DNA of 64,000 bases from Pithys albifrons albifrons. Taxonomy: Eukaryota; Chordata; Aves; Passeriformes; Thamnophilidae. This document shows, in pieces, positions 25,581 through 39,945 of this stretch. The notes beneath the pieces were generated by a model that was not told where the DNA came from, ran no database searches, and worked only from the letters and a program-made list of their open reading frames with translations. Made by a program: the position numbers and the translations under genes. The stretch spans positions 15,175,795 to 15,239,794 of the forward strand of contig NC_092459.1 of assembly GCF_047495875.1 (NCBI RefSeq), written 5' to 3'. Within the stretch, counting starts at the first letter, position 1. Each line of letters opens with the position of its first letter.

Positions 25581-28500
25581 CAACATCTGATTGTGTCAGA
25601 AAAGGTTCTTCTATTTCCTTGATGCACAGAACAGCTTGCTTTCCCTGGTTTGCAACGTCATAATCTTTGTCCACTATAACTTTCTTTTTACGTTTGTCTG
25701 TGTTTATTTGTGTTTAAAAACATTTATGCATGTTTTATGATTCAAAAATATTAGAGGCATTGGAGAAGCCCTCATAACTTGGCTCAGTGCCATGTCTTGC
25801 TTGTGAAAGCACATGTTCATGCTACTTGTTCCCATTTTGATCTCTGATGGGAAAGGGACTGTTCATGGGGTACTGTAGACACTATGGGTACTGTAGCTGA
25901 AGTGTGAGGTGAGTCTGAAGCATGTTCACAAATACTATGCCTAGAGAAGGATAAATACCTGAGAAGAAAGGATTATGAAAGCTAGACTTAGGAAAAAAAA
26001 AAGCATTTTAATGAGAAAATGAAAAAGGGGGAAGCAAGGTATCCAGGGCAGTAGCAGCAGTCAGGGTTTCTTGTTGGAGTGGCAGAGGTGTTTGGGTGCC
26101 TGCTGCAGTGGTTCAATGCTCAGGCTGGATGAGATTAACAGGGAGAGAGGAGCCCTGCTCAGCTGGTTGGTAGAGGAGAGGATTTTTACAAATCCCTTCC
26201 TGGTACAGCACACTATAATGCAGACAGGACTGATCTTCCAACAAATACAAAGCCCTGCTCAGTTTTACCCAGAAAAACTCTCCAAAACCCATATTACCAG
26301 CTTAGGAATGTCAGAAAAATGGGAAGATGGAGATAGGGACTGTATTATTCCAGGTATATTCTATGGGGGGTTTGATAGATTATTATTTATGATTTTTCAA
26401 CACACAAACATATACTGATAGTTTCCTGCACAAAGAAAGAAAATACAACTTGGAAAACAGACTCTCTCTCGTTCTTCTGGCTAGTCAGAGATTAAATATT
26501 AATTCCCTCAAATAATGCTCCCACCAGCCCTCCTATTACAATTTAGTTACACCCCAAGTATGATTTTACATTTCCCTTGCTATGTGAAACTCTCACTCTG
26601 CAGATTCTATATGCTATATTTGGCAATATAATTACTGTTGCCTTGAGCACTTTTTTCCCCATAGAATATTTCTTCCTCATTTATATTATTACATTCCAAG
26701 AGAGTTTTCAGGAGCCATAGCGAGTCTCCTTGTATTGCCTCCAGAAAAAGCCTCTCTCAGGCTATAGCTTCTGGACTATAATAGCCACAGATGTTTCAGA
26801 ATTATGTTTAGGCAACATATAATTATTATTGTTGTTGTTGTTCCTCTTGAGCCTCTTGGCTACAGTTAGGGACAAGGTTCTATTGAGTTAGACTCTGTTC
26901 TTGAATGTAATAAAAAAGACAAATATACAATCCCAGACTAATTAATTTAGGGACTACTCCTAGTAGCTGCTGAGCAGTCACACTAGCTAGAGGGCACATT
27001 AAGAGCTACCTTACACAGCAATAGGAAAGACACACGCATCCTACAGCAGTTCGGAGTTACCCAGTGGTGTCCTATGATAATAGTATCTGGTGTGGATGTT
27101 TACACTACTAACAAGCAGTTTTGTGAAGAGGAAAGTCTGTTACTTTTAGACCTTTTTCTTTGGTGTATTATATACTGGGAGACGACAATATCCTTGTCTC
27201 TGTCCAGAGGAAAAATTCTGAGAACATGCAAAGCCCTCCAGGAACATGACATCAGGTTGGGCTGGGGGTTGCAAGACCCAGGTGCTGTATTTACATTCTA
27301 TGCTTTCATCTTTCTCTGGGAAGATAAGTGTGTCACGTTGGCCACTTTCCTAAATTTGCATTTACCATATTATATGAACAGCTGATACACTTTTTCTTTG
27401 GCACTGGAATATCAAAATGATAAATGGTTGACAGTCAACTCTTCTATCTGTAAAATAGACGCACAAGTCTAATCAGTGTTTCCTGCTTAAGGGAATATTA
27501 AAGAATGCTCTTCCTTGGTGTCATGTCTCTGCTTTCCAACAAGAAAAGTCTCAGATTCACTTTTTGGCCCTAGATCAGTAATGTACTTGAAAATGTGCTT
27601 AACTTTAAGCACTTCCTCAAGTTCCATTGAAGTGTACTGTCAGCACTGAACAAATAATAAATCATAACAACTGAAGTTAATCCACTTTCCTTTCAGAAAG
27701 CTACATGATAATGCCATAGAGCAAATATATGTAAAGAAATAATTCTTTGTGCTGTCACTCAATGACACTTCAGTAAGGGCTTAAATTATTTGCTGAATCA
27801 GGTTTTCAAATGAGTTTATATACTACAAGATCAAATTGCAATGCGTGTTTTTCAAAATGTCATCCTGATCCTGAAAATTACTAGGTGAGTATTTTAATCA
27901 GTGTTTTCAGAGTATAAATGTAAGCTGCAGTTGAAGCCAGAAGACAAAGGTGTCAAATTCCATTAACAAATACAATAAGTAGTAAAGGTGATTATAGTAG
28001 CTGGCTGAGTACCTGCTGGGAGATGCTGACCTCAAGAGATTGAATGCTCTGTACTTCCCAGAAGATACTGACACTAGCAGAATAAGAATAATACAAAGAA
28101 ATATCCTAATCACTAGTCACATAGAAGTTTATTGTTTGTGGAACTTGCAAGGCAAAACTGCAGTTGTGGTTCTTTGCCTCAGTAGGAGCTGAAGTTCCCA
28201 ATATGCTGCAGTGCTGGAAGCCTGGCTGAATGGCTAAGTCTAGGGTTTTTTTATTTAACATCATCAGATGACATTTTTAGGGAATGCCTATACTAAATAG
28301 CATCACCACTGAGAAGTGGAGTAAATTAGTTCATCTTTTGCTCCTGCTGGTGCAGCTAAACAGCTTATGGCTGTAAGCTCACTAGTCAAAAACCAGAAAA
28401 TGAAAAAGCACCAACAAACTTTGCACTGTGATACAGAGTTTTCTTCATTCTCTAGTCTGAAGGACACCGGAGCTGTGAAATGCTCTCTGGAAAGCACATC

Positions 28501-31500
28501 CAAGAAGCAGCAATAGCTGCTGCCTGGGAGAAGCCTTTGCTTGGTTGCTGGTGCTGCCTGGCTGAGTAGTGCAGGTCTCTTGGCATCTGCACGTCTCCTT
28601 CTCTGGGCACTTGAGAAACAGAAACCTGCAAAGCACGATAACAAGAAGCTTTGTGACCTTGCAGGGTTGTGCTTGCTGGGGAAAGCTTTTTTTGCTGAGT
28701 TTTGAGCACTTTTGCCGCACAAGACAAATTAGAACATGTGTGCCTGTGGGACTAGGGGCTGAGCAGAAGAAAGGGAGACAGGAGGGGCAGGAGTATGGCA
28801 GGGGAGCCAGAAAAAAAAATCAAATGCTGGAATGATTTTCTCACATGGCAATTATTTACTTTTAAACAACAATATGAAAAGCAAGCACAGCTGGAGGTTT
28901 GGCATTTCTGATAGTATTTAGGAGCCACTTTGGGTTCCTTTGATTTCTGTGAGTATGTAGAAAAAAAGATTCAAGAAGCCTGTGGGTAAAATGTCTCCTC
29001 CTTCATCTTCAATCCCTCCATCTGCAGCAGGCTAAGCACAGTCCCCATACATGCTCTGGGGCAGGGCTACCCAATGCACAGATCACGGTGCTGTGGGCAG
29101 GCTGGTGAGAGCACATCCAACAGCTGTATCTGCTGAAGTGACACAGTCACAACTCACCTACTGAAAATAAAGAAGGCTTGCTGGATTCTTTTACCTTTCT
29201 AGTAAGGCATAAAAAAGACAGGCAATGTTAAGCTACTTACTTTCCTCAAGACTCCACTGTACTGGGGGTGGCAGCCATTCCTAGCTCCAAAGTATAATCT
29301 GGGAATGCAGCTGCAAGTGCATATCCTCCAAGTGTTCGGACCTGGTCTGTCAGCTGTGTCCCAGCTCTGTCTCTCTATTTGGCATTAGAACATTGTCTGA
29401 TTGTTCCCAGGCACAGCTATGGATTCCCAAGAAAGGCTTTGAGGAAGGCAGGGTGCTCTGGCAATCCATAGAGGTTGATGGGTGTATAGGTAGTGCCATG
29501 CCAGACCCTCTGAGTACAGCACTGCTGTGGTAGGAAATAAAAGGAACCCAGATGATGAAAGAGAGGAGCTCAGGTTCCATGCAGGCACTGAATATGGAGA
29601 TTCAGGGAATATTAGAAAGTATAAGTTATTCATAATTCAATGTTACTGAGAATGAGTCCTCAGGATATTCAGTTGATAAAAAATACATTATTTCAAAGAT
29701 GTGATTTTCCACATTTTGTTGGGATTCTATAAAGAAGCAAAAGCCAGGCTGTATGGAAAATGGCACCTTTTGGTTAATTCTGCTCTCTCGTCCAAAGATG
29801 GAAAGCCCAAATATAGTTTGAAGACTTGTATTCAGAATTTTAGCTATCAGTTAGAAACCATTTTTTTCCTTTGTATTTCCTCTCAGAAAGGTTAAGATTT
29901 TGGGCCTGAAGAACCCTATAGTAATTTTAAAATTTAAATGATCTGTTTGAAGAAAATGTGCAGTATGTAAAAACTTAATTTTTATTCTAAGCAAGTTTGG
30001 TTACTAACAACACATTGAAATCTCAGGTGAACAAACAACAGATTCTTTGGCTTAGTAGTGGCATCAAAATATTTTAAAATATAGTCACTTTGAGTCAAGT
30101 GAAATTGTTTTCTGTAAAATGTATAGTTTATAGTCTTAACTAAACCCTATGGAAATATGTTAATGAGAATTTTTTTCTTCCCTTTCTCCTTCCCTTTCCC
30201 AAATTAACAAAATTAACATAAGTTTGTGGAAGGGCTCATTGATTATGTTTTCCTGTGACATGAAATCCAGTAAAAAACACTTGTCCATGATAGGCAAAGA
30301 GAGTATCTTTTTTAGTGCATGCCAGAGGAAGCAGCTTGAGCTTGCAGGAATTCCCCTCCAGCCTGAGTGCAATCCTGAAAGTGAGGTGCAACTGCCTTGA
30401 AATATTGGCCCTGCATAACTCTCTGCCCACTAGCTATTCATGTATGTCTAGTTTTAACAAGTACTAAATTGGGGGAATCTAAAATATCACCCTCAGACCA
30501 ATTCAGAAGTCAAAAGAGCCTGTGCTGACATACAGAGTAAGGCAGGGCCAAAGGCTCTCATTGTTGCAACGAAACTTCCAGTCTCTTATCCTTACTTGTT
30601 ATGGAAAAAATCAGCACAGATTTAGATTTCCCAACTCAGCATTACAGGGTGGGAGGGATATTGTATTAACACAGATTCACTCTCAACACAATGAAATAGG
30701 ATGATACTTTAAGACAGAATTATCTTTTTGTTATGCATTTATAGCCCCTTGCACAGTGGGAGTCCCAGCTGACTCCAAGCCCTACTGTTTTGTGAATAAT
30801 ATCAACAACAATAACCATTCCAGCTATTTCTAGTAGGAACAGGGAGTGTAATTGCCAGTTGCACATTTGATAACACAAAAATGTTCTGAAAAAGCAAAAG
30901 AAAAAACCCAAACCCCACAAAGCAAAAAGAATACACTCAACTAAAATTAGCTTTTCACCCTTCTGTATAGGTTCTTACCCATTGCTGTCTGTCTGTTCCT
31001 CTGCATGATTCCTCCATCTGTCTGACAATTCTGCATTTACTTTTGGTCTTATTAAGATTCTTTCTAGTAAAATGCTTTAGCACTTCTGTCAAGCCTAGAA
31101 GCAGGCATCTTAAACAGATTTTTATGCTGGTAAATCTCTGCATCATGCTGAGATATGATGAAGAGGCCAGCATTTAATTTACACAGCTGTTCAGCTTAGC
31201 CCAGTGTGAACAAATACATTTTTATTCTATACTCACAGGTATGCATTAGATTTGAATACATCTTTTATAAGATAAAAACTAGATCTCCATGATTTCTATA
31301 TTGTTTCATAACACAAAGTGAAATATTTTATTTTGCTAACTTGTGCTGGAAATCTAATTTGCTACCGCAGTCTCTAACTGGAAATGAGCAGCAGTTGTGC
31401 AGTTGCCTTCCTGGGCTATTTTGGGGGAGTTTTTATCACTTGTGTGAATTGTTCTGTGCCCTCACCACAGACTCAGGCTTCAGTGTAAAGGAATGCACTG

Positions 31501-33142
31501 CAGACTAAAGCTAAATATTCACCTAATTCCTTTGATTTAAGGGAATTAGGTTACTTACCTGAGTAAGACTGAGTCAGGACTGAAAATAGCAAATGCTCTA
31601 CACAGGTCATGTCATATACATTGTATGCAAACTGTGAAGAGACAAAGATTAGAAAAGTTATATAATAAATAAAAAGGAAATGGATCCAGTCCTCTACTTT
31701 TAAAGCTGGATTCATATGAAAACTCAAATGTGCCTAAAATGAGAAGGAAATCAGATATGGATAGTTGAAAAAACCTCCAGTTAGTTCAGGATCGAGTTCA
31801 GGGTTAGTTCAGAGGGAGTTCAGAGTAGCTTCCATGCACAAATTCCCTCTCCTTTATTCAGATTCTTCCAGTAGGGAGCTCCATAGCACAAAGGTCACCA
31901 GTCCTAGCTGGAACCCAGATGAAACCAGTGAAAATTCAGTTCACCTTCTCCATGAAGGTAGTAACAGTTTCTTATAAACAAGATAAACAAAACAGCCATG
32001 TCACTGCACTGAAATTTGCCTGGAGAAAACATATCATTATTTTTACATTATTCTTATGTGAGTTTCAAATTAAGATATGTGGCGTGACAGGCTTCCCAGC
32101 AATTGTCTACAGGCAAAGGGCTCCTGGGAAAACCCTGCAGAGCTTCTAAGAATTTGAGCAAGGGGCTGATGTTGACTCCCTCTCAGGATGCAGGTTCAGG
32201 CCTGGTTAGCAAGACCCTTAGGTCAGCTGCCACCAGCTGCCCATAACTGCCTCTGTGCAGAGCACAACAGCCTCATTTTCCCATTCACATATACAGCCAG
32301 CATATGCAGAGTGTCAGCTGTATTTCTGAGTTTGTCAGCTGGAGTTTCTATGCCAAGAGGACTCTAAGCAGAGCACTCTGGCGTCTGCAGATATGCCTGC
32401 AGTGACAGACCCGTAGGCTGCTTGAGACTGAATACTAAGATGTGATTTATTTCCCCTAGTGGTTCTGGCATGTGTGTTTCAATGTCTGGAATACATACTA
32501 CGTTATTATTAGTGCTCAATTGTGTGTTTTAATAATCTCCTAGGAAACAAGGAAAAGAGAGTGTGTGAAATAACCACAGTCTTCTAAAGCGAAGTAAATA
32601 CAAATTACAAAGTATTTTGTTAATAGAGTGCAAGCAGCTCTAATTATAATGAAGCATAAATTCAATGCTGGAATGTCAGACCTCTAGGAAATAGGAGGGT
32701 TTTGACTTCCCAAGAGAGAATTTTTCTCAGTAGTTTCTGATCATTATACTTGGGCTGATGCAGGAAGTGCATGAGCAAATCCCATTCATAAAGGGATTGG
32801 TGTGCCAGCCTGCTGCTCTCCCCACTCTGCTGCAGATATCTCTTTCTCAAACTATACTCTTTTAAGTTTAGCAAACATGGAAGAAAATTGTTAAATTCTG
32901 GTAATTACCCAAGGATAAAAGTGATGTATCCTTTCAGGCAGGATTTTAATTATTAATAAAGTCATTATTGATGTATAGGAGAATGGATTGGAAAAAAGAA
33001 GGTGTTTGTTTTTTTTCCTTGCCCATTACAAGGTTTTTTCACTTTCCAAAAAAAAGAAAAATAAAAAAGGAAGAAGTAATAAAATAGGGAAATGCATCTA
33101 CATTTGTGGAAGAGTTCTTACCAATTCACACTTTTGGAGGTT
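25581..33142. other. Unique sequence, no gene recognised
   Basis: About 7.5 kb without a supported gene. It holds a short TTG repeat (about 26823-26842), a small A/C-rich stretch (about 30898-30931) and a degenerate TTCAG repeat (31780-31825). Overlapping frames at 28.3-28.8 kb on both strands match nothing known and are taken as chance. Confidence 0.55.
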
Positions 33143-33443
33143 GTGGCAAGGTGAGTGTCGGCCTCATCTCCCAGGCAATGCATGACAGGACAAGAGGAAA
33201 TGGCTTCAGCCTCTGCCACGGGAGGCTCGGGGTAGACACCAGGAAGAATTTCTTCACTGACAGGGTAGTCCAGCATTGGAACAGGCTGCTCAGTGAAGTG
33301 GTGCAGTCATTGTCCCTGAAGTGTTCAAGAAATGACTGGACATGGCACTTAATGCTGGACTTTTTTTGACAAGGTAGTAGTTGGTCAAAGGCTGCACTAG
33401 ATGAGCTTGAAGATCTTTTCTAGTCTTAATGATTCTGTGATTC
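33143..33443 (+). mobile_element. CR1 LINE (CR1-Y-like) 3' end fragment
   Basis: Plus-strand CR1 with the final polymerase codons and 3' UTR: GTCGGCCTCATCTCCCAGGC, GACAGGACAAGAGGAAATGG, AAGAATTTCTTCACTGACAG, ATTGGAACAGGCTGC, then GATCTTTTCTAGTC and the terminal ATGATTCTGTGATTC. Truncated at 5' near 33143. Point changes and small deletions show it is inactive. Frames of 65-87 codons inside it are remnants of the polymerase or chance. Confidence 0.92.
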
Positions 33444-36400
33444 CCCTTGCCTGAAATAAGGGAAGTCAATGTAATTTTTCCAAAATTGCAAGTAATTCAA
33501 ACTCATTTCAGATCTCTTAAACTAAGCCATCACCTACTAAAATGCCTACATATTGACCACAAAATCCAAAGGTAAGAGAAATAAAAAAATTCTATTTTAC
33601 TGTGTAAGCCACTAACAAGGTTTCTCAAAAAGATACTGGAGCACTACATAAGCACTGTAGGCAACAAGAACTAGTATTTGCTGAGAGCGAAGAGTTGCAA
33701 TAATATCTAGAAAATTCAGATCTCCTATTCTTACTTTTTTTCCAGTGATGGAGACCCATCCTAATCATTGAAATTGCTTTAAAAATAGTGACCAGAATAT
33801 GAGTAGTTGAATAACTCTGTAGGTGTGGGCAGCAGAATTTCATGGATAATATATAGGGCTCTGGTGAAGGAAAGAGCATAAACAAGTGTTTAAACCCATT
33901 CCTTTTCAGGAAAGAATTTCAGCACATGCTAGGTTTTAAGCATATGACTAAAGTTAAAGTCAAGCATATGGCTAAATGTTTTCTTGAATGGAGGCTTTTC
34001 CAATTCAAAGCTTTATAGGGCAACATATGGCTTTTTTGAGGAAACCTAAAACATTCTTACTCTTCACAGAAAGACAGAGAAACTGTACAATTTTTTTTCT
34101 TAAAAACCCAATTTACTGATTTCTATTAAGGAAGGATATATTTGGATTTATGGAATTCTATCAAGGTTTAACATAAAACCTATGAAGGGCAAGAGCAACA
34201 AAAACAAAATATTAATGTAGTAGACTCATTCAATAAGCAGACCCAGATCCCCAAAATTTTCAAAGAGAAATTAGTCCCTAATGCACTCATCAAAGAGAAC
34301 AGAAATGTTACCTAGTATGTTTTGTATTAACCTTTCACTTTATCTCCTTTACTAGAATATTCTCTTCTTACCGTTTTTTTCTGTTTGGTGAGAACTTAGG
34401 TCATGACTGCAGACAGGGTTCTCACAAAACATGTAAGTCATGAATCTCCTTACTGCAAGCTGTTTTCCATCCTATTCTAAATTTATTTCTCTTTTGTTAG
34501 TAATAACCCCACAGCCTAATCCAGCAAAATAATGTGGTACTTGACTGTGACCAGCCTTGAACAGACTCAAGTGATGAGCTTCTTAGGAAGTGGAAGGAGC
34601 CTTTCCTTCCAGCTTCTTCCAGCTGTGGTGCTGGTGGCTAGCACAAGCTTATGAGGGAGCACACATATTGCTAGATTGTGAGCCACAGACATGGATGCTC
34701 ATGTATGCAGGTCAGGCTGTAGCTTCTTGTACCCTGCCGACCAAGTGCTGCAACGAAGTCAGTCATCCTCGAAAAATCTCCCTAATGAAGGGGAATAGGG
34801 AGGAAGGGACAGGGTATTCTTCCTTTTTTTATCCCTCACAAACCTTTTGAGCAAGGCCCTCATATGTCCCAGACCAGAAGGTTCGGTTATTGTGAGCATT
34901 TTTACAAGCTGTTAGGTTCCTTTTCAGGCTGAGTTCCATTCAGACAATAATAACTTGTTTGCAAGCCTTTGCTGAAGGAAGCGGTTACCTCTTAAAATGT
35001 CAGTCCCACTCAATTTTACAAGAGAGCAGAGGTTTATTATGTCTATTCTGCTCATGGCCACTCCACCTAGCAGAAGGATGCCGTAGGTTACAGGTAAGAG
35101 ACTGCACTTTCAGTTTGGCTCTTTGATTCATCCCACCTCAAGGTAAAAAGCACCACCAAAGAAAGCAGAGAGCTTCTCTAACAATTATCATTATAGCACA
35201 ACTAGAAGAAAAGATTTAATTTTATTACTGAAAGTATGTCTTTTTGACTTGGTTATTGCAGATTTCAGTCAAGACTTTCTTAAAAACCGGTTAGTCAGGC
35301 TGCCTCTCATGCTATGTATTTGGTGCCTCTTTGGTTTGTCCCCCTCAGGAGATCTGTGGAGGTCCTGAAGAGCCCAAGGTATTCAGAGCCAAAGAAGAAT
35401 TTGTTGTGGGTGGAGGAGGAAGAGCAGACAGATAAATGTCAAGTTTCTTAAATTTGCCGTTCAGGATGTGTCTGTATAATAATGAAGTTTTCCCCATCTC
35501 CTGAAACTTTTCAAGATAAAAAGTAAATCTGAAATCCTGCTGTAAAATCAAGGCCTACTATGAAAATGAGAACTGCCACCCCACTAAAGTCAGTGCTGTT
35601 ATGACAGAGGTATCCACCAGACCTATACAATACACAGATTCAAACCAATGTTTCAATTAGAAAAAAAAAGGAGTTGAAACAATTTTCTTTGAAGTCTCTA
35701 ACCAAAGTAGTGTTTATAGTGGAGCAGGTTGTATATTTTGAGAGTTTTGGACAGAACTCCCCACCTAGACTGGAAAAGCTTTTCCAATAGAAGTATGTTA
35801 GAAATAGATGTATTCCTATGAAAACCTCTGGTTTTGCTCCCACCCATTAGCATTTTCTGATGAAACCAAGAAAACATTTAATGAAAAAAAATCCCATCAG
35901 CTACAGCTGATAATTAACATCAATAAATTAATGTTCATCCCTCTCTACCACCTCCATGTCTGCAGAGCAAAGCACTGCCTGCAGATGAAGTGTAAGAACA
36001 CAAAATATACCCAGCTCCTCTCCCACTTCCATTAGTGTGTCATAATTTCTGATCATGATTTCATTCTCCTTCCCTCAAATCTGTTGTCTGAGCTTCCTCA
36101 GGCAGTGGTAAGCATGTACTAATATCTGAGGCAGCTTTTATTTATGGAGAGAGAACTATAGCAGGAATTGCAGACCCAAGGCTGGAGAATTAAGGAGGAA
36201 GACCCCGAAGATCATTGTCACTGTTGTCCTTCCTCTGCCAGCACTGACTCATCGAAAAGGCACTGCTCTTCCTTTCTTTTCTCTCTCTGAATTGTGGGCC
36301 AGTTCTCTTGTTATAAATGGCAGGTTTTGTCACTTTGGGTTTTTTACTTTTTTTTTTCTTTTTCTAATGTTCAACTTCTGTCCAATTCTACAGCTTGAGT

Positions 36401-36506
36401 AGCTGATTATGCTAAAATGAGGCAGGTCAAGTTGTTTTGAGATGAGGAACAGGAGAAAAGGAGACTGAGGAAAGAAAAGGGAAAAACACCACTGAGGCAA
36501 ATACCT
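33444..36506. other. Unique sequence, no gene recognised
   Basis: No supported gene, RNA or element. Confidence 0.6.
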
Positions 36507-36576
36507 TAAAAAATAAACAAAAAACTAAACCAACCAAACAAAAAACCCCTAACCAAACCAAACCAAAAAAACCCCA
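36507..36576 (+). repeat. A/C-rich tract (ACCAA/CAAAC units)
   Basis: T-poor stretch of A runs, CCAAA units and CCCC blocks, similar in style to the tracts at 10.1 and 60.7 kb. Confidence 0.85.
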
Positions 36577-38845
36577 GAGCCAGGGTGACACTGTGGTCAT
36601 CCTGGGGTCAGAAGGACAGAGAAGTAATCAGAGGAAGGAACAATCTGTAGAAAACGAAGGCAAGGCAGAGAGAGGCTGTGTAAACTGCACCGAGTGAACT
36701 GTGAGGGGAAGGAAGAGCAGTCAGAAAAAAAATTAAGCAAGGAAGGAGGTCTGCAACTGAGGAACTGAGGGAAACTCAGGAGCAAGGGCAGGGGAAAAAG
36801 CATGGTGGTCTTGGGATCATCTATCCAGACCTGGGGGAGGCAAAGTAAGGGATGTACATGAAAAGAAACTGGGACAGTAAGGAAATGCCTATTGCTTTTC
36901 TACTCCTCTCCAGCCTATAGATAACCTTCTCTACTGCTACCCAGCCCTTCAGGACTCTTTATTACTGGTATAAATAATTTTCAAACCAGAATAGGCAGGA
37001 GGTGACTTTGAAACTAAATATGTTATCTTTCTAAAAAGAGGGATACTTCCTGAGATGTGAAGAAAAGGGAGGCGGGGCTAGGAAGACTGTAAAAGAAAAA
37101 CAGTTACAACAGAGAAAGAGTAAATATTAAGAGGGACAGATAAAGGGGAAAAGATGAAAAAGATAAAAGTGATGGATGAGAGGAAGAACGGAAATAGAAG
37201 GAGCCAAAACAATAAGAATAAGAACAAAGGAAAAGAACAAAGAGAAGGAAACAGAGAGAAGAAAAAAATACACATCCAAATGAATATCTGGAGGCCTTAA
37301 TGATTAATATATTTTATTTTACTGAGAATAAATTTGTACTGTACTTAAATAGTAGACTGAATCACCATTTACACCTTTTCAGAGAAAGATGCCAGATTTG
37401 AGCTTTTTAGGGTTGAAGTCCTCAGACAGATTAAGATCCATTCTCAACAGGGTATGACACATCCCAGCAGCAAAAATAATACTTTCCTCCACTTCAGTGT
37501 ACATAAGAACACAGTAAGTGAATAGAGGGAAACAAATCTGCTCACATTTATACCTCTATTTCCCAGTTTGAACTGTAGAATAATTAATATCATGATAATG
37601 TTTCACAGGTATAAATAGATTTGAGAGTTTGAGGGAATATAACCAGCTTTACATTTGACTCTTTCCCAGTAAGCAGAAGGGGAGGGGAAAAAAAAAAAGG
37701 AAAGGAAAGAAATAATTTTGTGTAGTATTTTCAGCTACCTCTATTGCCCATGGCATGGCTATCCATCATGAACAATGTATTCAGAATCTATAATCCAAAT
37801 ATTCTCCAAACAGATAACACCTTAAAACAGCAAATCAAACAATAGAACAAGTTTTATTCTGTCCTTTCCTTTTAAGCAATGTACACAGCAAAGGAGACAT
37901 AGGAGGAAATCAACTGTAAATGGCATCTTCAGTAATGAAGGCAAAAGCTGGATATCCACAAGTCTGTTTCCTAGGCAACTGAATGCAGGGACAATCAGAA
38001 TCTCTCAATTGCACCCCATTATAGATATTTTCTACACAGACCAGTAAAAGGAAGAAAAAGGTGATTGGAAAACCTTCAGCAAAAATCCTCCTGGAGCACT
38101 TTGAAAGCGTGGGGGAAGTGAACAGATAATACACAAAATGGCTGCCTATGTGTAGCCCCTGATTGCAATCATCAGAGCAGTAAGGAGGAGGATGACAGGA
38201 GAATTGAACATTTAAAAAAAGGTCCCAGATTTCACCCCTGACTCCAGGGATGGGTGTGCACTGACGATTATATTTTTTTACAAATGGTCTTTGACACTGT
38301 GTATAGAGGGATTATTCTGAATGATAGATTATAAATTCACTCTGTGTTGTACTTGGGCATCTCACCAACCTAATAGTCCAAAATCATTAATATGACCTGA
38401 TGAACCAGAGCTATTGTTGAACCACTAGTATCACTTCTTTGAATAATTTATAGAATACACACAATTAGACAAATGAAATAAACATACGCCAAGGTAGTCC
38501 ACTTTTTTCTTTTGCACTGAGTAGTCTCTTAATACCAAAAATAGCAGTATATGCTTTATTCAGGAACATAATGGGGGAAGAAAAAGTAGATATGCAAGTA
38601 CTTAGAGGGTAAAAATATTATATGTTATGAAAGCTAGACAGATAAATGAATGAATCTATATGAGCCACATGGACTTATTGCATCCCTAAATGTTACAATA
38701 CTAAGTATCACAGCTACCATGGCCATTCAAAGAAATGTTCTGGGTGTAAACTAGCTAAGAAAAGCTTAAGTTGCTTGTTACCACATGGGCCTTTTCTCTT
38801 CTTTTCTGCCCTGTCTCAATAGATTTTCTTTTTTTCACTTCTTCA
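36577..38845. other. Purine-rich then AT-rich unique sequence, no gene recognised
   Basis: About 36600-37280 is markedly G/A-rich on the plus strand, giving Ser/Phe/Leu-rich minus frames that I do not regard as coding. Nothing else is supported. Confidence 0.55.
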
Positions 38846-38953
38846 TGTTTGGTGTTTATTTTGTTTGTGATTTTGTTTGGGGTTTTTTGGTTTTTTGTTT
38901 TTTGGGTTTTTTTTGTTTGTTTGGTTTTTTTATTATAATTCTGGGGTTTTTTT
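38846..38953 (-). repeat. T/G-rich tract (reverse of the A/C tract type)
   Basis: Blocks of TTTTTT and GGGG or GG alternate, with GTTTG units. It is the reverse-complement form of the A/C tracts elsewhere and lies about 75 bp from the 3' end of the CR1 at 39030. Confidence 0.88.
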
Positions 38954-39029
38954 ACTCTGAGTCAGAAACCTAATAAGCATCAAAACAGTTTGCAAAGGCT
39001 GACCACACCAGAGCAAAGCCTTAGAACTG

Positions 39030-39945
39030 CAGAATCACAGAATCATAGAATGATTTGGATTAGAAGGGACTTTAAAGACTATCTAGTTCCAACCCCCTGC
39101 CTCAAGCAGTGACATGTTTCACTAGACCAGATTGCTCGGAGCGGAGCCCCATCAAACCTGGCCTTGAACACTTCTGGGGATGGAGCACCACAATCTTCCA
39201 GTGCCTCACCATCTTCACAGCAAAGAATTCTTTCCTAATATTTAATCTAAATCTACTCTCTTTCAGTTTGAAGCCATTAACCTTTGTCCTGTCACTACAA
39301 GATTTGTAAAAAGTTTCTCTCCATCTTCCTTGTGGGTTCCCTTCAGGTACTGGAAGGCCAGCATTAGGTCAGCCTGAAGCCTTCTCTTTTCCAGGCTGAA
39401 CAATCTGAATTCTCTCAGTGTTTCCTCATAAGACAGGTGCTCTCTCCCTCTGATGAATTTGGTGGCCTCTTCTGGACTCACTCCAATAGACCAATGTCCT
39501 TCTTGTGCTGGGGACCCCAGAGCTAGATGCAGCATTGCAGGTGGGGTCTCACCAGGACACAGTAGACGGGCAGAGTCACCTCACTGGACCTGCTGGCCAC
39601 GCTGCACTTGATGCAGCCCAGAACACATTTGGCTTTCTGGGCTGTGAATGCACATTACCAGGCCACGTACAGCCTCTCAACATCAACACCCCCAAGTCCT
39701 TCTAAGCAGGGCTGCTCTCAATCTGTTCACCCTCTAGCCTGGATTGATACCAGGGGTTGCCCTGACACAGGTACAGCACATTGCACTTGGTGTTATTAAA
39801 CCTTCTGAGATTCCCATGGGCCCAGTTCTTGAGCTTGTCTAGGTCCCTCTGGATCACATCCCATCCTTCAGGTGTGTCAACTACAACACTCAGCTTGGTG
39901 TTGTCTGCAAACTTGATGAGTGCACACTCAATCCCTTCATCTTTT
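39030..39945 (-). mobile_element. CR1 LINE, 5'-truncated, decayed polymerase
   Basis: The plus strand begins with the reversed CR1 terminus CAGAATCACAGAATCATAGA (39030) and continues into the polymerase. Minus-strand frames give, in element order, [36 protein letters not shown], then (39263-39535) [20 protein letters not shown] and a DLMLAFQYLKG block. The coding region is broken into frames at 39702-40001 and 39263-39535. The catalytic FADD box has become FADN, so polymerase activity is lost as well as the 5' half. The 5' end is about 39945, just upstream of the FADN segment. An old, inactive copy of a CR1 type different from the one at the left edge. Confidence 0.93.

Noticed and set aside
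28303..28835. Cluster of overlapping frames on both strands (up to 139 codons)
   Set aside because: No known domain, mutually overlapping in several frames, and no splice or promoter context.
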